DNA of 6,681 nt. It comes from an uncultured Lachnospiraceae bacterium. GTDB lineage: Bacteria; Bacillota; Clostridia; Lachnospirales; Lachnospiraceae. How positions within the stretch are numbered: position 1 is the first letter of the stretch; every line of letters starts with the position of its first letter. The stretch is from contig CADBRG010000316.1 in NCBI GenBank assembly GCA_902797015.1, forward strand, positions 1-6,681. The letters run 5' to 3'. This document shows positions 1 through 5,161 of this stretch, in pieces. The translations under genes and the position numbers were made by a program. Below the pieces are notes generated by a model. It had not been told where the DNA came from. It did no database searches and saw only the letters and a list, made by a program, of their open reading frames with translations.

Positions 1-1
1 G

Positions 2-175
2 CAGGCGGCTCCGGTAGAGGAGAAAGCCGAAGAGGCGGCTGAGCCGGCTGTTCAGGCAGCAGAACCGGTTACAGAAGCAGCAGAAGGGGCTGTGGCAGAG
101 CCGGTTGCAGAGGCTGTTGAAGAGAAGGCTGCGGAAGCAGCAGAAGCAGGAAAGGAGGTTGTCGCAAATGACTGA
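2..175 (+). CDS. C-terminal tail of a probable Ech hydrogenase small subunit (EchC-like), 5'-truncated
   Basis: An open frame enters from the left edge and ends at TGA 173-175, giving 57 residues. They are almost entirely Ala, Glu, Pro and Val, with recurring AEPV/AEPA units and a strongly acidic net charge. There is no Cys and no recognisable domain, so the tail alone does not identify the protein. The assignment is by position: in known ech operons (echABCDEF) the gene directly before echD is echC, the NuoB-like small subunit carrying one [4Fe-4S] cluster. If correct, this is a low-complexity extension added to the end of that domain. The gene overlaps echD by 8 nt (ATGACTGA, 168-175), which suggests translational coupling. 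The frame is well supported because its stop sits just past the echD start and the codons are consistent throughout. The identity as EchC is inference. Confidence 0.6.
   Translation, partial: QAAPVEEKAEEAAEPAVQAAEPVTEAAEGAVAEPVAEAVEEKAAEAAEAGKEVVAND
151..158 (+). promoter_or_regulatory. Ribosome binding site that fixes the echD start
   Basis: AAAGGAGG lies 9 nt before the ATG at 168, inside the coding sequence of the preceding gene. The earlier in-frame ATG at 105 has no comparable site and would add Arg/Lys/Gln-rich residues, which are the out-of-frame reading of the neighbour's Ala/Glu tail. This decides for the start at 168. Confidence 0.8.
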
Positions 176-545
176 GGTTTTTTGTCCTGAAAACATTTTG
201 GAAGAAATCAAAGCAGATCAGATTCCGGAAAAAGCAATGGCAAAGATCGCGGAAGGTTATCGTTTTTCACAGGCCTGCGCGGCAACCGTTGATAACCATC
301 TTGAGCTGAGCTATTCCTTTGCACATGATGAGACTTATCAGTTTTACACATTCCGCATCCTGCCGGAAGATGGCGAAGAGATTCCGAGTATCACGAGAAT
401 CTGCCCGCCGGCGACATTCTATGAGAATGAGATGCGTGAGCTGTTTGGCGCGAACATCACACTGATCGCGCTGGATCTGCAGGATAAGATGTATCGGATC
501 GAAGAGGTACAGCCTTTCGCGCCGGAAAAGAAGGAGGGGGAATAA
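168..545 (+). CDS. echD: Ech-type [NiFe] hydrogenase subunit EchD (NuoC-like)
   Basis: This 125-residue protein is the NuoC/30-kDa-like peripheral subunit of an energy-converting hydrogenase. It has no cofactor motif of its own and is expected to help hold the large and small subunits together on the cytoplasmic side of the membrane. The N-terminal half is a small alpha/beta region. The segment FYENEMRELFG (residues 84-94) matches the conserved E-x-x-x-x-x-F-G signature of the NuoC family, and the tail is charged. Its length fits stand-alone EchD proteins rather than the NuoCD fusions of complex I. The start at ATG 168 is supported by AAAGGAGG 9 nt upstream and an 8-nt overlap with the preceding gene. 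The stop codon abuts the echE ATG with no gap, so the two are almost certainly co-translated. Placement directly before the large subunit matches ech operon order and supports the call. Confidence 0.88.
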   Translation: MTEVFCPENILEEIKADQIPEKAMAKIAEGYRFSQACAATVDNHLELSYSFAHDETYQFYTFRILPEDGEEIPSITRICPPATFYENEMRELFGANITLIALDLQDKMYRIEEVQPFAPEKKEGE

Positions 546-1640
546 ATGGCTGAGACAACGGCAAAGAGAAGTATCGTTCCTTACGGCCCGCAGCACCCCG
601 TGCTTCCGGAGCCGATCCATCTGGATCTGGTCCTCGAGGATGAGAAGATCGTAGACGTTCTGCCGAACGTCGGATTCATCCACCGCGGACTGGAGAAGCT
701 GGTTCAGAAAAAGGATTTTAATGAAATGATGTATGTCATCGAGCGTGTCTGCGGTATCTGCAGCTTCGTTCATGGCATGGGCTACTGTGCTACCATCGAG
801 AAGGTTTTCGATGTGGAGATTCCGGATCGCGCAAAGTTCCTTCGTACGATGTGGAGTGAGATGAGCCGTATCCACAGTCACATGCTGTGGCTGGGACTTT
901 TGGCAGATGCATTTGGTTTTGAGAGCCTGTTCTATCAGGTATGGAGAAGCCGTGAGCAGATCCTGAATATGGTTGAGCTTCATACAGGAAGCCGCCTGAT
1001 CTCATCTGTCAACAAAGTCGGCGGCGTATTAAAAGACGTCGATGATGACAAGCTGAAGATCCTGTCTAAGACGATTGATCAGATCGAGGAAGACATGCTG
1101 CGTGTACAGAAGGTTTTCTTTGAGGACTATTCCGTACAGAGCCGTCTGAAAGGCATCGGTATCCTGACACCGGAACAGGCACACGCACTCGGGGCTGTTG
1201 GCCCGTTTGCACGTGCGAGCGGTATCCCGCTGGATCTTCGTATGCGCGGTGACAATGCAATGCCGTACATTGATTTTGAGCCGATCACAAGCAATGATTG
1301 TGACTGCTATGCAAGATGCTATGTTCGTTTCATGGAAGTGCTTCAGTCAATCGACATCATTCGTCAGTGTATCGCAAAAATGCCGGCTGACCACACATTG
1401 GTTACTCCGGTTAAAGGCAACCCGCAGGGTGAAGCGTTCGTTCGTTTAGAGCAGCCGCGTGGTGAGGTGGTTTACTATGCGAAGGCAAACGGTACCAAGT
1501 TCCTGGATCGTTTCCGTGTCCGCACCCCCACCTTTGCAAATCTGATTCCGCTGTGCGAGACGATCAAAGGCGAGAACTTTGCAGACTTAGGTCTTCTGGT
1601 TCTGTCCATTGACCCGTGCATCAGTTGTACAGAGCGTTAA
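546..1640 (+). CDS. echE: Ech-type [NiFe] hydrogenase large (catalytic) subunit EchE
   Basis: This 364-residue NuoD-like protein carries the Ni-Fe active site, which reduces protons or oxidises H2 with ferredoxin as partner. The N-terminal PYGPQHP (12-18) is typical of the NuoD/group 4 family. The first nickel-binding motif is RVCGIC (67-72; Cys69, Cys72), followed by the family His76 in SFVHG. The second is DPCISCTER (356-364; Cys358, Cys361). All four Ni-ligand cysteines are therefore present, which separates it from complex I NuoD, where they are lost. The length is close to that of other EchE proteins. The protein stops at Arg364, the residue after which related HycE is cut, so there is no C-terminal propeptide to remove. 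AAGGAGG (531-537) precedes the ATG. The gene abuts echD and is followed after 18 nt by echF. Maturation would need the Hyp proteins encoded downstream. Confidence 0.95.
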   Translation: MAETTAKRSIVPYGPQHPVLPEPIHLDLVLEDEKIVDVLPNVGFIHRGLEKLVQKKDFNEMMYVIERVCGICSFVHGMGYCATIEKVFDVEIPDRAKFLRTMWSEMSRIHSHMLWLGLLADAFGFESLFYQVWRSREQILNMVELHTGSRLISSVNKVGGVLKDVDDDKLKILSKTIDQIEEDMLRVQKVFFEDYSVQSRLKGIGILTPEQAHALGAVGPFARASGIPLDLRMRGDNAMPYIDFEPITSNDCDCYARCYVRFMEVLQSIDIIRQCIAKMPADHTLVTPVKGNPQGEAFVRLEQPRGEVVYYAKANGTKFLDRFRVRTPTFANLIPLCETIKGENFADLGLLVLSIDPCISCTER

Positions 1641-1658
1641 GGAAAGGAGGACGATAAA

Positions 1659-2159
1659 ATGGCAAAATTAGCAAATTTTACGCCGACGATCTTGAAGAAT
1701 CTGTTCTCCAAACCGGCTACGACAACCTATCCGTTTGAGCCTTTCAAATATCCGGAAGGCACACGCGGTCATATTGAGAACGATATTGACAACTGCATTT
1801 TCTGCGGCATGTGCACCAGAAACTGCCCGACCCGTTGCCTGACCATTGATAAGGCAACACACACCTGGACGATCAACCGGTTTGACTGCCTGGCATGTGA
1901 GTACTGCACAGTTGTCTGCCCGAAGAAATGTCTTCACACAGTTGAAGGCTATCAGGAGCCGATGCCGGAGAAATCGACCGTGACCTACACGATGTCGGAA
2001 GAGGCGATCGCGGCAGAAGCAGAGAAGAAACGGATCGCAGCAGAAAAGGCAAAAGCTGCCAAGGAAGCTGCAGCAAAGAAGAAAGCCGAGGAAGAGGCGA
2101 AAGCCGCTGCTGAGGCTGCGGCAGCAGAAGCAGCTCCGGAAGCTCCGGCGGCTGAGTAA
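1659..2159 (+). CDS. echF: Ech-type hydrogenase ferredoxin-like subunit EchF, 2x[4Fe-4S], with Ala/Glu/Lys-rich tail
   Basis: This 166-residue NuoI-like subunit is expected to carry electrons between soluble ferredoxin and the cluster of the small subunit. Two classic [4Fe-4S] motifs are visible: Cys46-49-52 with Cys56, and Cys77-80-83 with Cys87. Each is followed four residues later by an additional Cys (60 and 91). After about residue 112 the sequence becomes a low-complexity Ala/Glu/Lys segment that looks TolA-like and strongly helical, ending in an Ala/Pro/Glu stretch. This tail of about 54 residues is not part of the usual ferredoxin fold, and EchF proteins without it would be nearer 110-130 residues. 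A strong GGAAAGGAGG (1641-1650) precedes the ATG. The gene is 20 nt upstream of hypC, in an evident operon with echDE. The core function is secure; the role of the tail is unknown. Confidence 0.93.
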   Translation: MAKLANFTPTILKNLFSKPATTTYPFEPFKYPEGTRGHIENDIDNCIFCGMCTRNCPTRCLTIDKATHTWTINRFDCLACEYCTVVCPKKCLHTVEGYQEPMPEKSTVTYTMSEEAIAAEAEKKRIAAEKAKAAKEAAAKKKAEEEAKAAAEAAAAEAAPEAPAAE

Positions 2160-2179
2160 GAAATAATGGAGGATATGGT

Positions 2180-2401
2180 ATGTGTGTAGCACTTCCGGGA
2201 ACAGTGCTTGAATTAGACGGCGATGTTGCCATCGTAGATTTCAGCGGGAATCAGGTCCGCGCGAGAGCGGGACTGGTGCCGGTCGTTCCGGGAGATCGCG
2301 TGCTCGTGCATGCCGGCTGTATCCTTCAGAAAGTGTCGACGGATACCGCCGACGAAATGGAAGACCTGTTCCGCGAGATCGACGAAATATTGAGCGAATA
2401 G
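2180..2401 (+). CDS. hypC: [NiFe] hydrogenase maturation chaperone HypC
   Basis: This is a 73-residue protein of typical HypC/HupF size. It begins MCVALPGTV, the family signature, in which Cys2 (exposed after Met removal) binds the Fe group and the apo-large subunit. A small beta-barrel region follows, with GDRVLVHAG (38-46) matching the conserved GDyVlVHaG element, and the C-terminus is an acidic helix. HypC works with HypD as the scaffold on which Fe(CN)2CO is built, then hands the group to the large subunit, presumably EchE here. GGAGG (2168-2172) lies 7 nt before ATG 2180, and starting there places Cys at position 2, which confirms the start. It is the last gene before a strong terminator, so it appears to be co-transcribed with the ech genes rather than with hypDEA. 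Confidence 0.95.
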   Translation: MCVALPGTVLELDGDVAIVDFSGNQVRARAGLVPVVPGDRVLVHAGCILQKVSTDTADEMEDLFREIDEILSE

Positions 2402-2414
2402 GGAAAAGAGTGTT

Positions 2415-2430
2415 AAGCGGCGCGCCGCTT
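2415..2430 (+). repeat. 16-bp perfect palindrome downstream of hypC
   Basis: AAGCGGCGCGCCGCTT is its own reverse complement, with GGCGCGCC at its centre. It starts 13 nt after the hypC stop. With no spacer it would form only a tight hairpin in RNA (some central pairs must open), and no T tract follows it. It could be a protein-binding palindrome or a stabilising 3' hairpin before the terminator. Its function is not shown by the sequence. Confidence 0.6.
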
Positions 2431-2446
2431 GGCAAAACGAAACTGT

Positions 2447-2478
2447 AAACGGGGGCAGGAACTGCCCCCGTTTTGTGT
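2447..2478 (+). terminator. Rho-independent terminator after the ech-hypC genes
   Basis: A perfect 12-bp stem is formed by AAACGGGGGCAG (2447-2458) and CTGCCCCCGTTT (2462-2473), with a 3-nt GAA loop. The T-rich run TTTTGTGT follows the G/C core, starting in the 3' arm at 2471. It sits 45 nt after hypC and 132 nt before hypD. The shape strongly predicts termination of the ech transcript. Partial readthrough into hypDEA cannot be excluded. Confidence 0.85.
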
Positions 2479-2609
2479 AGGAAGGTCTATGTCAGTCCGA
2501 TACTGGAAGACGAGATGTTATGGACTGACAAAACTTGCTACTACAAGAGCCTAGTGGGGCCAAATCTGAGATACGAGCTGACCACCATTTACCAATGAGA
2601 GGTTAATCC
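2479..2609 (+). other. Unassigned, possibly structured leader upstream of hypD
   Basis: These roughly 130 nt hold no credible ORF. A perfect 9-bp stem pairs TGTCAGTCC (2490-2498) with GGACTGACA (2522-2530) around a 23-nt loop. A small CTTG/CAAG hairpin (2534-2547) follows, and then GTGG (2554-2557) and CCAC (2582-2585) could pair around CTGAGAT. The last part contains the hypD ribosome binding site, GAGAGG (2597-2602), 7 nt before the ATG. Because a terminator lies just upstream, this segment should hold the hypD promoter or be its 5' leader, but I see no convincing -35/-10 pair. It does not match a riboswitch class I can recall with confidence. A promoter region, a regulatory RNA leader or a small RNA are all possible. 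Confidence 0.35.
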
Positions 2610-3653
2610 ATGGATCTGAACACGATCAAACAATTCTTATATGAATATGATGGGCCGGACATGAACATCATGGAGGTCTGCGGCAGCCACACGGCGGCGA
2701 TTGCCAAGAATGGCATCCCGGGGCTGCTCTCAAAGAAGATCCATCTGATCTCCGGGCCGGGCTGCCCGGTTTGCGTGACGCCATCCGCGTATATCGACAG
2801 GCTGCTGGAACTTGCGAAACAGGAAAACACCTGCGTCGTGACATTCGGAGACCTGCTCCGGGTGCCGGGAAGCGAGAAAAGCCTGCGGATGATCAAGGGT
2901 GAAGGCGGAAGAGTCGAGATGGTCTATTCGCCGATGGATATCCTGGAGATGGCAAAAAATGAGCCGGAGACATGTTTTGTGTTTGCGGCGGTTGGATTTG
3001 AGACAACAACACCGGTGTACGCACTTTTGATGCAGGAGCTGGTGAAATATGATATAAAAAATGTAAAACTGCTAACGGCATTGAAAACGATGCCGGAGGC
3101 GATCGGATTTCTTTGTGAAAACGGTGCGCCGATCGATGGCTTTATTGCGCCGGGACACGTTTCCGTTGTAACGGGCAGCAAAATCTTCGAACCGATCGCA
3201 GAGAAGTATGACATACCGTTTGGCGTGTCAGGGTTCGAGGGCGCAGAGATTCTGACGGCGCTTTACGCGATCGTAAAGATGCGTGGCCAGGGCCGCGTGA
3301 TCAACTGCTACCCGGCGGTTGTCACAGCAGAAGGAAACGTCGAAGCACAGGAATCCGTTGAAACGTTTTTCGAACCTGCTGATGCCGTCTGGCGTGGGAT
3401 GGGAAGCATTCCGGGGTCTGGCCGGATTCTTCGCGAAGAATATGCGGTATTTGATGCCGGCAGCAGGGATCTGACAGAAGATAAGAAGAAAAATCAGGCT
3501 TGTCGTTGTGATCAGGTGCTGATGGGCAAGATCAAGCCGACGGAATGCCCGTTGTTCGGAAAAGTCTGTACACCATTAAAGCCGCAGGGCGCCTGCATGG
3601 TTTCAACAGAGGGCAACTGTTTTTCATGGTATTCGAATCATCGGGAAGTGTAA
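2610..3653 (+). CDS. hypD: [NiFe] hydrogenase maturation iron-sulfur protein HypD
   Basis: HypD (347 residues) is the redox-active scaffold on which, together with HypC, the Fe(CN)2CO moiety of [NiFe] hydrogenases is assembled in the cytoplasm. The key signatures are all present: EVCGSHT (22-28, with Fe-binding Cys24), GPGCPVC (49-55, the Cys52/Cys55 thiol pair), and a GFETTTP region (129-135). The C-terminal cysteine-rich domain ligates the [4Fe-4S] cluster, with CRC at 298-300 and Cys313, 320, 329 and 337. The length is close to the family's norm, so the gene looks complete and functional. The ATG at 2610 has GAGAGG 7 nt upstream. The gene starts a group with hypE and hypA and is separated from hypC by a terminator, which is a little unusual because hypC and hypD are often adjacent and co-transcribed. 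Confidence 0.97.
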   Translation: MDLNTIKQFLYEYDGPDMNIMEVCGSHTAAIAKNGIPGLLSKKIHLISGPGCPVCVTPSAYIDRLLELAKQENTCVVTFGDLLRVPGSEKSLRMIKGEGGRVEMVYSPMDILEMAKNEPETCFVFAAVGFETTTPVYALLMQELVKYDIKNVKLLTALKTMPEAIGFLCENGAPIDGFIAPGHVSVVTGSKIFEPIAEKYDIPFGVSGFEGAEILTALYAIVKMRGQGRVINCYPAVVTAEGNVEAQESVETFFEPADAVWRGMGSIPGSGRILREEYAVFDAGSRDLTEDKKKNQACRCDQVLMGKIKPTECPLFGKVCTPLKPQGACMVSTEGNCFSWYSNHREV

Positions 3654-3719
3654 GAACGCCTGAGCGCATCTAAATAAAACATTCCGAATAAAACGAATTA
3701 GGAAAAGAGGAATTCAACT

Positions 3720-4730
3720 ATGGCACAAGATAAAATTACGATGCTGCACGGCAGCGGTGGTCAGGCGACAAGCGAATTGATCCGCAGCGTGTTTGCAGAG
3801 GCATTTTCAAATGAAGTACTGGGACAGATGGAAGACAGCGCCGTCGTTCCCGGCAGCGGAACGATCGCGATGACCACAGATAGTTTTGTCGTGACACCGC
3901 TGATGTTTCCGGGCGGAGACATCGGACGCCTTGCAGTATGCGGTACGGTAAATGATCTGCTGATGCGTGGTGCAAAGCCGATGTATCTGACCTGTGGATT
4001 CATCCTGGAAGAAGGCCTGGAAGTAGAAGTGCTGAGGCAGGCTGTAAAATCCATGGCAGAGACGGCAAAAGAAGCCGGCGTGCTGATCGTGGCTGGAGAT
4101 ACAAAAGTCATTGAAGGCAACGGCGGTATGTATATCAACACCGCAGGTGTCGGATTTATAGAAAACGAGGTCGACATTTCTTCTGCGAAAATCCAGCCGG
4201 GCGACGCGATCTTGGTTTCAGGAACAATGGGTGACCATCATGCGGCACTTTTAGGCGAGCGCATGGAGATTGAGACCGAGATCAAAAGCGACAATGCACC
4301 GCTTTCGGAAATGGTAGCAGCGCTTCTTGCTTCAGGCCTTGAGTTGCACGCGATGCGCGACGTCACACGCGGCGGTCTGGCAACCGTTTTAAAAGAACTG
4401 GCGGAAAGCTCCCAGACAACATTTGTCGTGCAGGACGAAGCCATCCCGGTCACACCGCAGGTGAAAGACTTCTGTGGTCTGCTTGGCCTGGACCCGTATT
4501 ACATGGGAAATGAAGGCAAGCTTGTGCTGATTCTGCCGGAAGCCGAAGCCGAGAAAGCGGTAGAGATCATCCGCGGTTCACGTTACGGTGACGGCGCGAC
4601 CGTGATCGGAAAAGTGTATGGGGCAGAAAATGGTAACGGCGCGCCGGGCGACCTGATCGCAGAGACTGCCATCGGCGGGCAGCGCCGGATGGATGTACTA
4701 CAGGACGAGGGCCTGCCGCGGATCTGTTAA
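3720..4730 (+). CDS. hypE: [NiFe] hydrogenase maturation protein HypE (thiocyanate-forming dehydratase)
   Basis: HypE (336 residues) receives a carbamoyl group from HypF on its C-terminal Cys and dehydrates it with ATP to a thiocyanate, the source of the active-site cyanides. The protein shows the PurM/SelD-like ATPase fold. In order, it has LHGSGG (9-14), TTDSF (52-56), VNDL (77-80), GDTKV (126-130), DVTRGG (214-219) and GNEGK (263-267). It ends in the diagnostic PRIC (333-336) with the acceptor Cys336 as the last residue, so the protein is complete. The ribosome binding site is the GAGG ending at 3710, 9 nt before the ATG. It follows hypD after 66 nt without a visible terminator. Its obligatory partner HypF is not encoded in this window and must lie elsewhere if the pathway works. 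Confidence 0.97.
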   Translation: MAQDKITMLHGSGGQATSELIRSVFAEAFSNEVLGQMEDSAVVPGSGTIAMTTDSFVVTPLMFPGGDIGRLAVCGTVNDLLMRGAKPMYLTCGFILEEGLEVEVLRQAVKSMAETAKEAGVLIVAGDTKVIEGNGGMYINTAGVGFIENEVDISSAKIQPGDAILVSGTMGDHHAALLGERMEIETEIKSDNAPLSEMVAALLASGLELHAMRDVTRGGLATVLKELAESSQTTFVVQDEAIPVTPQVKDFCGLLGLDPYYMGNEGKLVLILPEAEAEKAVEIIRGSRYGDGATVIGKVYGAENGNGAPGDLIAETAIGGQRRMDVLQDEGLPRIC

Positions 4731-4773
4731 GCTACAAGCCGTAGTCCTATGAGTGAGCACGGCGAAAGAAAAA

Positions 4774-4777
4774 AGGA
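4774..4777 (+). promoter_or_regulatory. Ribosome binding site that fixes the hypA start
   Basis: AGGA within an A-rich run lies 7 nt before the ATG at 4785. The upstream in-frame ATG at 4749 has no purine-rich site before it. It would also bury the family's invariant N-terminal Met-His-Glu behind 12 extra hydrophilic residues, so 4785 is the better start. Confidence 0.75.
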
Positions 4778-4784
4778 ATACTAT

Positions 4785-5150
4785 ATGCATGAAATGAGCT
4801 ATGTGGTGCGAATGGTGAATCTCGCACAGAAGACAGTTGAAAACGAGCTGGCCAAGGACGCTGCCCCCTTCCGCGTGAAGAAGATCGTGGTGCAGGTCGG
4901 TGAGATGACGGGCGTCATCCCGATGTATCTGCACAGATATTATCCGGAAGCGGTCAAGGGAACCTATCTGGAGGAATCCGAACTGGAGACAGAGGATCTG
5001 CCGGCGATGGTACACTGCCTCGACTGCGATACGGAGTATCATCCGGGCACAGAAAACAACTACAGCTGCCCGAACTGCAATAGCATCCAGGGAAAGGTCG
5101 TGCAGGGACGAGACGTTCTTTTGAAAGAGGTTGTCCTGGAAGATTTGTAA
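4785..5150 (+). CDS. hypA: Hydrogenase nickel insertion protein HypA
   Basis: HypA (121 residues with the start at 4785) delivers nickel to the hydrogenase large subunit, usually together with the GTPase HypB. It begins Met-His-Glu, and His2 is the established nickel ligand. A zinc site is formed by two CxxC motifs, Cys78-x-x-Cys81 and Cys95-x-x-Cys98, in the expected C-terminal zinc ribbon. VGEMTGVIP (38-46) fits the family's conserved Gel-x-x-V region. The length is about that of known HypA proteins. It follows hypE by 54 nt and is followed closely by a metallo-hydrolase gene, so it is probably part of the same transcript. No hypB is seen. HypA may use a HypB encoded elsewhere, or nickel may be supplied in another way. 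Confidence 0.94.
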   Translation: MHEMSYVVRMVNLAQKTVENELAKDAAPFRVKKIVVQVGEMTGVIPMYLHRYYPEAVKGTYLEESELETEDLPAMVHCLDCDTEYHPGTENNYSCPNCNSIQGKVVQGRDVLLKEVVLEDL

Positions 5151-5161
5151 AGGAGTACCGC

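Noticed and set aside
105..167. N-terminal extension of EchD from an ATG at 105
   Set aside because: It reads the neighbour's Ala/Glu tail out of frame as Arg/Lys/Gln-rich residues, lacks a good ribosome binding site, and adds nothing family-like. ATG 168 has AAAGGAGG at 9 nt.
267..983. 238-residue open frame on the minus strand
   Set aside because: It lies antisense to echD and echE, crosses their junction, and shows no recognisable domain; it is a shadow of the real genes.
1668..2192. 174-residue minus-strand open frame opposite echF
   Set aside because: Its Cys/Arg/Phe/Leu-rich sequence is the mirror of the Ala/Glu/Lys codons and the ferredoxin motifs; there is no plausible start signal or family match.
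2473..2504. Promoter for hypD (TTGTGT and GATACT)
   Set aside because: Both boxes are weak and the spacing is 20 nt, so it is not strong enough to annotate.
2551..2612. Resemblance to a thiamine pyrophosphate riboswitch (CTGAGAT, then ACC...TTAAT-CC spacing)
   Set aside because: The P3 hairpin is missing, the 3' core after TTAAT does not contain the GCG-AGGG element, and hypD is not a thiamine gene. The match is partial and probably chance.
4638..4645. Second GGCGCGCC copy, as a repeat partner of the 2415-2430 palindrome
   Set aside because: Only the 8-bp core is shared and it lies within ordinary hypE codons; there is no wider similarity.
4749..4784. Longer HypA beginning at ATG 4749
   Set aside because: It would displace the nickel-binding Met-His-Glu terminus and lacks a ribosome binding site.
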